Source: Streptomyces sp. NBC_01471 | GTDB taxonomy: Bacteria; Actinomycetota; Actinomycetes; Streptomycetales; Streptomycetaceae | Assembly (NCBI RefSeq): GCF_041438865.1 | Contig: NZ_CP109450.1 | Location: 7,619,501 to 7,683,500, forward strand | DNA length: 64,000 bases | Direction of reading: 5' to 3' | Shown here: positions 26,339 through 33,823 of the stretch, in pieces | Layout: every line of letters begins with the position of its first letter | Numbering within the stretch: position 1 is the first letter of the stretch | The notes under the pieces: model-generated | What the model was told of the DNA's origin: nothing | Databases searched by the model: none | The model's input: only the letters and a program-made list of their open reading frames with translations | Made by a program: the position numbers and the translations under genes

Positions 26339-27436
26339 ATGAGAGCGCCGAGCCGGGTCCTGGCGGCACAGTGGACCACCGTGGTCCCTGTGGTCGCTGT
26401 CGTGGCCCTGATCTTCAGCTGGGGCCGCGATCTGCCGGTCCTCGCCGTAGTTCTGGTGGCGCTCTGCCTGGCCGGAGCGGTACTGGCCGCCGTGCACCAC
26501 GCCGAGGTGATCGCCCACCGGGTGGGGGAGCCCTTCGGCTCGCTGGTGCTGGCGGTCGCCGTCACCGTCATCGAGGTGGCGCTCATCGTCACCCTGATGG
26601 CCGACGGCGGCTCCAAGTACTCCTCCCTGGCGCGGGACACCGTCTTCGCCGCGGTGATGATCACCTGCAACGGGATCGTGGGCCTCTCCCTGCTGGTCGG
26701 CGCGGTACGCCGAGGGGTCGCCGTCTTCAATGCCGAGGGATCGGGCACCGCCCTGTCCGCGGTGGCCGCGCTGGCGACCCTCACCATGGTCCTGCCGAGG
26801 TTCACCAAGACGCCGGGGCCGGAGTTCAGCGGCCCGCAGCTGGCCTTCGCGGCCATCGCCTCACTCTGTCTGTACGGCCTCTTCGTCGCCGTCCAGACGG
26901 TGCGTCACCGGGACTACTTCCTGCCGGTCACCCAGGAGGGCGAGATCCAGGACGAGGAGGGCCACGCACCGCCGCCCGGCCGGCGGGCCGCCCTGTTCAG
27001 CCTCGGGCTGCTGCTGGTCGCGCTGATCGCCGTGGTCGGCAACGCCAAGGCCATCTCGCCGGCCCTGGAGTCGGGCGTCGCGTCGGCCGGGCTGCCGCAT
27101 GCGGTCGTCGGCGTGGTGATCGCGCTGCTCGTGCTGCTTCCCGAGACGCTCGCCGCGGTACGGGCGGCGCGCCGCGACCGCATCCAGACCAGTCTCAATC
27201 TGGGGCTCGGCTCGGCCATGGCGAGCATCGGTCTGACGATCCCGGCCATCGCGCTGGCCTCGGTCTGGCTCAGCGGACCACTGCTGCTCGGGCTCGGAGC
27301 CACCCATATGGTGCTGCTCGCGCTGACCGTGGTGGTCGGCGCCCTGACGATCGTCCCCGGCCGGGCGACCCTGATGCAGGGCGGCATCCACCTGGCGATC
27401 TTCGCTGCCTTCGTGTTCCTGGCCGTCAGTCCCTGA
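26339..27436 (+). CDS. Calcium:proton antiporter (CaCA/ChaA family)
   Basis: A 365-residue membrane protein with about 11 helices in two inverted repeats, as in CAX/ChaA antiporters exporting Ca2+ or Na+ against H+. The first ion-binding repeat is HRVGEPFGSLVLAVAVTVIEVALI (about residues 60-83) and the matching second repeat has LPETLAAVRAARRDRIQTSLNLGLGSAMASIG (about 262-293); the acidic residues in GEPFG, VTVIE and LPETL are the probable ion site. An acidic cytosolic loop (about 197-215) joins the halves. The ATG lacks a clear ribosome site. CGCTGA-N9-TCAGCG just upstream may be an operator. Confidence 0.9.
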   Translation: MRAPSRVLAAQWTTVVPVVAVVALIFSWGRDLPVLAVVLVALCLAGAVLAAVHHAEVIAHRVGEPFGSLVLAVAVTVIEVALIVTLMADGGSKYSSLARDTVFAAVMITCNGIVGLSLLVGAVRRGVAVFNAEGSGTALSAVAALATLTMVLPRFTKTPGPEFSGPQLAFAAIASLCLYGLFVAVQTVRHRDYFLPVTQEGEIQDEEGHAPPPGRRAALFSLGLLLVALIAVVGNAKAISPALESGVASAGLPHAVVGVVIALLVLLPETLAAVRAARRDRIQTSLNLGLGSAMASIGLTIPAIALASVWLSGPLLLGLGATHMVLLALTVVVGALTIVPGRATLMQGGIHLAIFAAFVFLAVSP

Positions 27437-27537
27437 GCCCGGGGTGCCGCCGGACCGGCTCGTGCTGTCTCCCGCCGGTTCCACCCGTCCGGTACGCCGC
27501 CCTTGACCAGGCCCCCGGCGAACCGCAGGATCACGCC

Positions 27538-29067
27538 ATGACACAGGACCACGCCACAGCGGGTGTACGCGCCGACACCGTCGACGGAATCCTGCGCCGC
27601 AGTGCGCGGCGGGTGCCGGGGCGCACCGCGGTGCGGTACGGGGACCGCGCCTGGACCTACGCCGCGCTCGACGAGGCGGTCACCACGGCGGCCGCCGTCC
27701 TGACCGGGCACGGTCTGCGGGCCGGCGACCGGGTCGCTTCCTACGGCGACAACTCCGACGTCTACCTCATCGGCTTCCTCGCCTGTGCCCGGGCCGGACT
27801 GATCCATGTCCCGGTGAACCAGAACCTCGCCGGTGACGAACTGGCCTACATCCTGGGCCAGTCGGGCAGCGCGCTGGTGCTCGCCGACCACGGCCTCGCC
27901 GACGCCGTTCCGGACGGGTTCCCGGTGCGCCTGCTGCGCGGGGACGACGACTCGCTGCTGACCGCGCTCGGCACTCCCCGGCCCTTCACCCCCGAACGCC
28001 CGCCCGGCTCCGAGGACCTGGTGCAGCTGCTCTACACCTCGGGCACCACCGCACTGGCCAAGGGCGCGATGATGACGCACCGGGCGCTCATCCATGAGTA
28101 CGTCAGTGCCATCACCGCCCTCGGCCTCCAGGAGACGGACCGGCCGCTGCACTCGCTGCCCCTTTACCACTCGGCCCAGCTGCATGTCTTCCTGCTGCCG
28201 TACCTGGCGGTGGGCGCCGAGAACACCATCCTGGACGCTCCGGACGCGGCCGAGGTGTTCCGGCTGGTCGAAGCGGGGCTCGCGGACACCCTCTTCGCGC
28301 CGCCCACCGTGTGGATCGGCTTCTCCCGCCACCCCGATTTCGCCACCCGTGATCTGAGCGGACTCCGCAAGGCGTTCTACGGAGCGTCGATCATGCCGGT
28401 GCCCGTGCTGGAACGGCTCCGGGAGCGGTTGCCCGGTCTGGCCTTCCACAACTGCTTCGGCCAGAGCGAGATCGGCCCGCTCGCCATGGTCCTGGGGCCG
28501 GGTGAGCACGAGGGGCGGATGGACTCCTGCGGCAGGCCCGTTCTCTTCGTGGAGGCCGCGGTCGTCGACGAGAACGGCGACGAGGTCCCCGACGGCATCG
28601 CGGGCGAAGTCGTCTACCGTTCACCGCAGTTGTGTGAGGGCTACTGGGGCAAGCCGGAAGAGACCGCGGAAGCCTTCCGCGACGGCTGGTTCCACTCCGG
28701 CGACCTCGCGGTCCGCGACGACCAGGGGTACTTCACGGTGGTCGACCGGGTGAAGGACGTCATCAACTCCGGTGGTGTGCTGGTCGCTTCACGCCAGGTC
28801 GAGGACGCGCTCTACACTCACCCCGGCGTCGCCGAGGCTGCGGTCGTCGGACTGCCCGACGACCGCTGGATCGAGGCGGTCACGGCAGTGGTCGTCGTGT
28901 GCGCCGAGGTCACCGAGGCTGAACTGCTCGCCCACGGCCGCGAGGTGCTCCCGCACTTCAAGGCCCCGAAGCGGGTCCTGTTCGTGGACTCCCTGCCGCG
29001 CAACGCCAGCGGGAAGATCCTCAAGCGCGAGCTGCGGGACCGTTTCGCAGGTCCACGATCCGCTTGA
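27538..29067 (+). CDS. Class I adenylate-forming acyl-CoA synthetase
   Basis: A 509-residue ANL enzyme. LLYTSGTTALAKGAMMTHRA (about residues 163-182) is the phosphate-binding loop, with Ala replacing the usual Gly or Glu after TT. HNCFGQSEIGPL contains the adenine-contact motif, GWFHSGDLAVRDDQGYFTVVDRVKDVINSGG is the hinge region, and Lys in NASGKILKREL is the acyl-transfer lysine. PLYHSAQLHVFLLPYL is seen in fatty-acyl-CoA synthetases of Streptomyces. The start has AGGA seven bases upstream. The last 47 bases overlap the convergent paaK gene tail to tail, so antisense interference is possible. Confidence 0.92.
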   Translation: MTQDHATAGVRADTVDGILRRSARRVPGRTAVRYGDRAWTYAALDEAVTTAAAVLTGHGLRAGDRVASYGDNSDVYLIGFLACARAGLIHVPVNQNLAGDELAYILGQSGSALVLADHGLADAVPDGFPVRLLRGDDDSLLTALGTPRPFTPERPPGSEDLVQLLYTSGTTALAKGAMMTHRALIHEYVSAITALGLQETDRPLHSLPLYHSAQLHVFLLPYLAVGAENTILDAPDAAEVFRLVEAGLADTLFAPPTVWIGFSRHPDFATRDLSGLRKAFYGASIMPVPVLERLRERLPGLAFHNCFGQSEIGPLAMVLGPGEHEGRMDSCGRPVLFVEAAVVDENGDEVPDGIAGEVVYRSPQLCEGYWGKPEETAEAFRDGWFHSGDLAVRDDQGYFTVVDRVKDVINSGGVLVASRQVEDALYTHPGVAEAAVVGLPDDRWIEAVTAVVVVCAEVTEAELLAHGREVLPHFKAPKRVLFVDSLPRNASGKILKRELRDRFAGPRSA

Positions 29068-30322
29068 ACTTGCCCACCGAGCGTTCGAGGGTTTCGGGGT
29101 CGACGATCTCGACGGCGGCCGTGATTCCGATGGAGTCCTTGATGCCTGCCGCGACCGACCGGGCCGCGGTGTCCCGTACCTCCGGGGAGGCGTCCGGCCT
29201 GGCCTCCGCCTGTACCGTCAGGGCGTCCATCCGGCCTTCCCGGGTGAGCCGCAGCTGGAAGTGCGGGGCGAGACCGGGGGTGCGCAGCACGATCTCCTCG
29301 ACCTGGGTGGGGAAGAGGTTCACGCCGCGCACGATGACCAGGTCGTCGCTGCGTCCGTTGATCCGCTCCATCCGCCGGAACACCCTGGCGGTGCCGGGCA
29401 GCAGCCGGGTCAGATCCCTGCTCCGGTAGCGGATCACCGGCATGGCCTCCTTGGTGAGCGAGGTGAAGACCAGCTCCCCCCGCTCGCCGTCCGGCAGGAC
29501 CTCACCCGTGAGCGGGTCGACCACTTCGGGGTAGAAGTGGTCCTCCCAGATGTGGAGGCCGTCCTTGGTCTCCACGCACTCCTGCGCCACGCCGGGCCCC
29601 ATGACCTCGGAGAGCCCGTAGATGTCGACGGCGTCGATCGCGAAGCGTTCCTCGATCTCGCGCCGCATCTCCTCGGTCCACGGTTCGGCGCCGAAGATCC
29701 CGACCCGCAGGGAAGTGGACCTGGGGTCGATGCCCCTGCGCTCGAACTCGTCCAGGAGTGTGAGCATGTAGGTCGGTGTCACCATGATGATCTCGGGGCG
29801 GAAGTCCTGGATCAGCTGCACCTGCCGGGCTGTCATCCCTCCGGACGCGGGGATCACCGTGCAGCCGAGGCGTTCGGCGCCGTAGTGGGCTCCGAGGCCG
29901 CCGGTGAACAGCCCGTATCCGTACGCCACATGGACTTTGTCGCCGGGCCGGCCACCCGCCGCGCGGATGGACCGGGCCACCACGTCGGCCCAGGTGGACA
30001 GGTCGCGTTCGGTGTAGCCGACGACGGTGGGGCGGCCCGTCGTGCCGCTGGACGCGTGGATGCGGCGTACGTCGGACTGCGGCACGGCGAACATCCCGAA
30101 CGGGTACTGGTCGCGCAGATCGGCCTTGACGGTGAACGGGAAGCGGGCCAGATCGGTGAGGGTGCGGCAGTCCTCGGGACGCAGCCCGGCCTTGTCGAAG
30201 GACTCGCGGTAGAACGGCACGTTCTCGTACGCGTGCCGGAGCGTCGCGCGCAGCCGCTCCGTCTGAAGGGCTTCGAGCTCGTCGCGGCTGAGCCGCTCCG
30301 CCGCGTCCAGCAGGGCTGTCAT
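29021..30322 (-). CDS. paaK: Phenylacetate-CoA ligase
   Basis: A 433-residue adenylate-forming ligase of the PaaK subfamily, which converts phenylacetate or related aryl acids to CoA thioesters before PaaABCE epoxidation. ASSGTTGRPTVVGYTERDL (about residues 89-107) is the PaaK P-loop; YGLSEVMGPGVAQEC, HIWEDHFYPEVVDP and GRSDDLVIVRGVNLFPTQVEE are PaaK-specific. GGGAG seven bases upstream supports the ATG at 30322. No other paa gene is adjacent. A 7-bp-armed palindrome 33 bases upstream and a TetR gene on the same strand suggest PaaR-like control. Confidence 0.95.
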   Translation of the reverse strand: MTALLDAAERLSRDELEALQTERLRATLRHAYENVPFYRESFDKAGLRPEDCRTLTDLARFPFTVKADLRDQYPFGMFAVPQSDVRRIHASSGTTGRPTVVGYTERDLSTWADVVARSIRAAGGRPGDKVHVAYGYGLFTGGLGAHYGAERLGCTVIPASGGMTARQVQLIQDFRPEIIMVTPTYMLTLLDEFERRGIDPRSTSLRVGIFGAEPWTEEMRREIEERFAIDAVDIYGLSEVMGPGVAQECVETKDGLHIWEDHFYPEVVDPLTGEVLPDGERGELVFTSLTKEAMPVIRYRSRDLTRLLPGTARVFRRMERINGRSDDLVIVRGVNLFPTQVEEIVLRTPGLAPHFQLRLTREGRMDALTVQAEARPDASPEVRDTAARSVAAGIKDSIGITAAVEIVDPETLERSVGKFKRIVDLRNGPAARA

Positions 30323-30354
30323 GTGGTCACTCCCGTCCCGGCCGGTCAACCAGC

Positions 30355-30372
30355 CGACCGATCATTCGGTCG
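30355..30372. promoter_or_regulatory. Palindromic operator in front of paaK
   Basis: CGACCGA-TCAT-TCGGTCG has perfect 7-bp arms and a 4-base spacer. It resembles the ACCG-rich palindromes bound by TetR-type PaaR regulators in actinobacteria. The neighbouring TetR protein is the natural candidate. Confidence 0.5.
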
Positions 30373-30478
30373 ACCTGTGTGCGATCAGTAATTCAGGAGA
30401 GGGCCGGACCGTCAAGAGCTGTGCACCACGGATGGGGGAGAGCCGCCCCGCTCCCGGGCGTCCGCAGGGCTTCCGCGG

Positions 30479-31132
30479 TCACCGGTCCGGGAACGCGCCC
30501 GCCGACAGCGACCGGGTGAGGTCGTCGATGAAGGCGTGGACGTCGCCCAGCCGCCAGACGCCGCCCGCCGGACGGTCCAGGAGCAGCCTGCCGTGCACCG
30601 ACGACCACACCGATACGGCGGCCGCCTCCGGGGACTGGGCGAGCCGGATGCCCGTGTCCGCGAGCCGGCCGACCGCCGTGCGCCAGCGGGCCGCGACCTC
30701 GGCCGGTCCCTCGTCCTGCGGGCCCGCGCCGTTGAACATCACCCGGAAGCTCGTCGGGTTCTCCTCGGCGAACCGGGCGTACGCGTGCGCCAGCGCCGCC
30801 AGCCGCGCGGCCGGGGAGAGTGCGGCCACCGCTCCGTCCGCGCTGTCCAGGCACGCCAGCAGCTCCCCGAAGAGGTGGCCGAGTGCGGCCCGCGTGAGTT
30901 CGTCCTTGCCCGCGAAGTGGCGGTAGATGGCGGGCGCGGTGATGCCCGCCTCCCGCGCCACCTCCCGCAGCGACAGCGGCACCGGGCGCATCCGCTGCTG
31001 ATCGCCGATGAGCCGCACCATCGCCTCGATGATCTCCGTGCGCAGCCTCTCGCCCTCGCCGCGGGCGTTGCGTGGCCGCTGTCCGGAGCTCGGTGGCACG
31101 GCCGTCGACCGCGGCTCGGAGTGTCTGGGCAT
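30479..31132 (-). CDS. TetR-family regulator (PaaR-like candidate)
   Basis: A 217-residue regulator with HTH SLREVAREAGITAPAIYRHFAGKDEL at about residues 53-78 and a WHG-type C-terminal domain (ENPTSFRVMFNG). The N-terminal 25 residues are polar and disordered-looking. It is transcribed toward paaK, 157 bases upstream of it, with the paaK palindrome between them. Control of paaK by phenylacetyl-CoA or a related CoA ester is a reasonable inference. It is the last normal chromosomal gene before the islet. Confidence 0.88.
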   Translation of the reverse strand: MPRHSEPRSTAVPPSSGQRPRNARGEGERLRTEIIEAMVRLIGDQQRMRPVPLSLREVAREAGITAPAIYRHFAGKDELTRAALGHLFGELLACLDSADGAVAALSPAARLAALAHAYARFAEENPTSFRVMFNGAGPQDEGPAEVAARWRTAVGRLADTGIRLAQSPEAAAVSVWSSVHGRLLLDRPAGGVWRLGDVHAFIDDLTRSLSAGAFPDR

Positions 31133-31181
31133 GCGCCAAGCCTGACACAGGGGGCGTCCGCGGATGGCTGTGACCGAGACC

Positions 31182-31275
31182 TATAGGTGGCGGATCACCC
31201 TCGCTCCGGCGCAGGTCAGGGCGGTGCGGAGAAAACTAGTTGGCGAATCTTGGAGGGTGATAGTTGGCGGATCAT
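31182..31275 (+). repeat. Left repeat cluster of sheath islet (3 copies, inward)
   Basis: Three related sequences read rightward: TATAGGTGGCGGATCAC (31182-31198), CTAGTTGGCGAATCT (31236-31250) and GATAGTTGGCGGATCAT (31259-31275). The third shares a perfect 13-bp TAGTTGGCGGATC with the right cluster in inverted orientation. Multiple binding sites at both ends recall transposon ends, or alternatively arrays for a DNA-binding regulator. Confidence 0.55.
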
Positions 31276-31462
31276 GCCGTCACCGGCTCAGAACGTGAGT
31301 GCTGTCGTCTGCTGCGAGAACGTCAGTGGTTCTGTCACCGGGGGTGTCAGCGTCTTGTGCCGGGTGGGGACTGCAGAGGCCGGATCTCAGTCACCTGCGG
31401 GGGTACGGCTGTGCCCCGTCCTCCGTGGAAAGGACGGGGCAAAAGCACAGCAGCCAGCTTGA
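31276..31462. other. Non-coding left part of islet with hairpin
   Basis: No credible gene. TGCCCCGTCC and GGACGGGGCA form a perfect 10-bp stem at 31412-31441 with a 10-base loop, 21 bases beyond the stop of the leftward small gene, and probably terminate it. Confidence 0.45.
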
Positions 31463-31839
31463 TTAATCGACCCGGTTCACGCTATTCAGCTCGGGCAAGC
31501 TGCTGTGGCCGTTCGCGTGAACGCCGGGCACGATCTCGTTGCCGGGGGAAACTTGGCAGCCGGCGTCGACGGTCATCCGCATCGTCGGGTCATTGGGAAA
31601 CGGGCTTTTCAGCTTGTAGGAGGCCGACACCGCATCCTCGGAGCCCTCGGCGTCATCGAAGAAGGTGATGGTGTAGCCGGGCTGCGGGTTCTTCACCGCG
31701 AAGGCGTAGACGGCATCGTCGGGGACGTCCGTGTCCTTAAGACTGTGCAGTCCTTCCGTCAGGCTCGGCTGGCCCTTCCTGTCGTTCTCGCCGCGCTTTC
31801 CGTAGAACTCGATGATGGGTACCGTCCTGGTACAGGCAT
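31463..31839 (-). pseudogene. Hypothetical small protein, apparently frameshifted near its start
   Basis: The frame ending at 31463 reads back through about 120 coding-like residues (VPIIEFYGKRGEND..SLTEGLHSLKDTDVPDDAVYAFAVKN.. to the C-terminus) but has no start codon before an in-frame stop near 31843. A good start, ATG at 31839 with AGAGGA six bases upstream, opens a different frame (MPVPGRYP). One base lost around 31820-31826 would join them. The next in-frame start (GTG 31696) would discard about 40 well-formed residues. This could be a real mutation or a sequencing error. I do not recognise the protein. It lies beside the sheath gene and may have been its partner. Confidence 0.5.
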
Positions 31840-32239
31840 GTCAGTTCCTCTCGTAGGCGGCCGGGGCCGGGAACATCAAGATCGCTTCGACGCTGCAGCG
31901 GACACCGAGGCGAGGCCGCACCATCCCGCCGCACTGCCCTGATCGGCTGAAATCGCACCTGTCCAGGCTGAATGCCACAGCCCGGCTGTGCCGGACTGCT
32001 GAGTCGACGGCGTTTCCAGCGGTGAAGGGGTTCGGCGGGCCACACCCATGCGGATCGGAAGCGCCGTGGACGTGGCACAGGGGGAGGACACCTTCCGCTG
32101 CAGCTTCGGCTGCAACGAGCACCTGCAGACGGCCGCCCTGCCCGACGCTCCGTGGAGCATCTGGGAGACCATGCCCGGCTCTCGGGGGCCCGCCACCAGA
32201 TCTGCGTGTTCGGGTTGTTCGCAGTCCTGTGTGACTCCC
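31840..32239. other. Unassigned 400-bp stretch of islet
   Basis: Neither strand carries an ORF with typical Streptomyces codon bias. One rightward frame from 32048 has a locally protein-like Cys-containing segment (about 45 residues), but no ribosome site and no sensible C-terminus. Probably it is the promoter region of the leftward small gene plus decayed sequence. Confidence 0.3.
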
Positions 32240-32275
32240 TGGGGCTGCCACCGTGTGCTTCCTGTGGCAGCCCCA
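32240..32275 (-). terminator. Terminator of sheath gene
   Basis: TGGGGCTGCCAC and GTGGCAGCCCCA form a perfect 12-bp stem with a 12-base loop, 17 bases beyond the sheath stop. Confidence 0.8.
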
Positions 32276-32292
32276 AGGTTCGGCGGGGCTGG

Positions 32293-33399
32293 TCAGGCCG
32301 GGTTCATCTCCAAAGTGAGCGTCAGGATGATGAATTCGGCGGGCCGCAGGGCGGCGAGGCCGACCTTGACGATGAGCCGGCCCGCCGCGATGTCGTCCCC
32401 GGTCATCGTGACGCCCTGGCCGACCTGGACGAAGTACGCCTCCTTCCCATTGTTGCCCTGGAGGGCGCCCTGCCTCCACAGGGCGTGCAGGTAGGTGTCG
32501 ACAGCGGCGTGCACCTGCGTCCAGGTGGGCGGGGTGTTCGGCTCGAACACCGCGACGCGCAGCGCGTTCTGGACGTCACGCTCGACGGTGTTGAAGAGGC
32601 GGCGGACGGGGATGTAGCGCCAGTCGTCGGTGGCGGACAGGGTTCGTGCGCCCCAGATCAGCGTCCCCCGCTCGGGAAAGGTGCGGATGAAGTTGAGGTT
32701 GGGGTGGGCGGCCTGCTCGGTGTCAGTGGCCTTCTGGAGCGGGCCGACGGTGCCGCGCAGGGCGATGTTGGCGGGGGCCTTCCATACACCGCGCTCGCGG
32801 TCGAGCGCGCACCAGGCGCCCGCGACCGCCCCGCTGGGTGCGACCGGCTCGGCCTCGCCGCCCGGCTTGAGCCAGGGGAAGTACACCGCCGCGTAGCGTC
32901 GCGCCTTCTCGTCCAGGCCCCAGGCGTCGACGGCCGTGGCGGCCTGCTCTGGGGTGTGGTCGCGGTCGGTGTGGAGGATGGCCATCGCCTTGTTCTGTGC
33001 GGCCCAGCCGGCGAGCGCGCGGGCCCACTCCCCGGCTGTCTGTGAGCCCTGGTCCCACAGTCCGGGGGCGGCCACGATCGTCACGTCACCGAGCGCGGTC
33101 ACCGCCTCCAGGGCCTTGGTGAGGGAGGATCCTGCGGTGCTGACCAGATGGCAGTACAGGCCGCCGTTCTGGAAGAAGCTCTTGAGAGCAGGGCCCAGTG
33201 CCTTGTGGATGTCCCCGTTGCCGTCCGCGTCGGCCAGCTTGGTGAAGTCCGGCCAGCTGTTCACCCGCGTCCCGCCCGCGGGCAGGCCGGGGAAGTCACC
33301 GACGAACGCCGTCACCGCCGTCTGCCCGGCCTGGACGGACAGGCTGAGGCTGTACACCTCATCGACGTAGACGCCCGGGAAGTTCTGCAGATCGGCCAT
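32293..33399 (-). CDS. Contractile tail sheath protein (phage/CIS type), stand-alone
   Basis: A 368-residue sheath subunit. Residues 1-30 (MADLQNFPGVYVDEVYSLSLSVQAGQTAV) match the N-terminal extension and first strand of phage-tail sheath proteins. TAFVGDFPGLPAGGTRVNSWPDFTKLA is the usual next block, and residues about 245-368 (LIWGARTLSATDDWRYIPVRRLFNTVERDVQNAL.. to TLTLEMNPA) form the conserved sheath C-terminal domain used for interstrand linkage. It is shorter than many CIS sheaths, so surface insertions are reduced. GGAGGA seven bases upstream fixes the ATG at 33399. No tube, baseplate, spike, AAA+ ATPase or tape-measure gene is present in the window. It probably came by horizontal transfer. 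Confidence 0.92.
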   Translation of the reverse strand: MADLQNFPGVYVDEVYSLSLSVQAGQTAVTAFVGDFPGLPAGGTRVNSWPDFTKLADADGNGDIHKALGPALKSFFQNGGLYCHLVSTAGSSLTKALEAVTALGDVTIVAAPGLWDQGSQTAGEWARALAGWAAQNKAMAILHTDRDHTPEQAATAVDAWGLDEKARRYAAVYFPWLKPGGEAEPVAPSGAVAGAWCALDRERGVWKAPANIALRGTVGPLQKATDTEQAAHPNLNFIRTFPERGTLIWGARTLSATDDWRYIPVRRLFNTVERDVQNALRVAVFEPNTPPTWTQVHAAVDTYLHALWRQGALQGNNGKEAYFVQVGQGVTMTGDDIAAGRLIVKVGLAALRPAEFIILTLTLEMNPA

Positions 33400-33575
33400 G
33401 GGACTCTCCTCCACTGTGGTGTACACGACGCGAGTGATCATCGACCGAGACCGAAGCACCCGCGGCTGTTCGTCTGTTCTGACCAACGCCCCACCGCACG
33501 TCAGGTAATGCACCCGAGCGACCGCGCCGGCGGGGCTAAGCCAGAACTGACCACCACGCCGCGTTACGGAAGCAA
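33400..33575. other. Leader/promoter region of sheath gene
   Basis: 176 bases between the sheath start and the right repeat cluster. No ORF is supported. It presumably holds the leftward sheath promoter; no -35/-10 pair is convincing. Confidence 0.35.
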
Positions 33576-33642
33576 GATCCGCCAACTACTGCGCTCATCC
33601 GCCAAGTAAAATCCTCGGTCGCAATGGCGAAGCGTCAACTAC
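33576..33642 (-). repeat. Right repeat cluster of sheath islet (inward)
   Basis: On the complement, TAGTTGGCGGATC (33588-33576) is a perfect 13-bp partner of the left cluster. TACTTGGCGGATG (33608-33596) is a close copy, and GTAGTTGACG (33642-33633) is a degenerate third. All point into the islet, mirroring the left side. Confidence 0.55.
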
Positions 33643-33697
33643 CGCACGGGTGAGCGGGGTGGGATTGGCGGGATAAGTAAACGGGTGTAAATTTTCG

Positions 33698-33823
33698 GAC
33701 GTTCACTTCACCGTGGTGTACGGCGCGCCGCCGGGCACCGTGACCATCGGAGCGGCCATGCGCATCACCACCGAAGAAGAGGGCGGGCGCCGCGGCGCCG
33801 AACTGCGCGGGAGCCTCGCGTGA
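33698..33823 (+). pseudogene. 3' remnant of a gene upstream of ferredoxin reductase
   Basis: From about 33698 a GC-rich, well-biased frame reads VHFTVVYGAPPGTVTIGAAMRITTEEEGGRRGAEL.. and stops at TGA 33821-33823, which overlaps the reductase GTG. The frame is closed by TAA at 33674 in AT-rich sequence, and no ribosome site precedes its only starts (GTG 33713, ATG 33758). This looks like the tail of a larger gene cut by the islet. A tiny intact gene of about 36 residues is the alternative. Family not recognised. Confidence 0.45.

Noticed and set aside
31187..31462. 91-residue rightward ORF at left end of islet
   Set aside because: It covers the repeat cluster, so repeated WRI-like motifs come from the DNA repeats. 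There is no ribosome site and no credible codon bias.
32048..32494. Rightward ORF with several Cys in the islet
   Set aside because: No ribosome site; it runs through the sheath terminator and into antisense sheath sequence. A short protein-like segment at its start was not enough.
31182..33642. IS element or prophage
   Set aside because: No transposase, integrase, capsid or portal protein. The repeats make an element plausible, but calling it an IS or prophage would go beyond the evidence.
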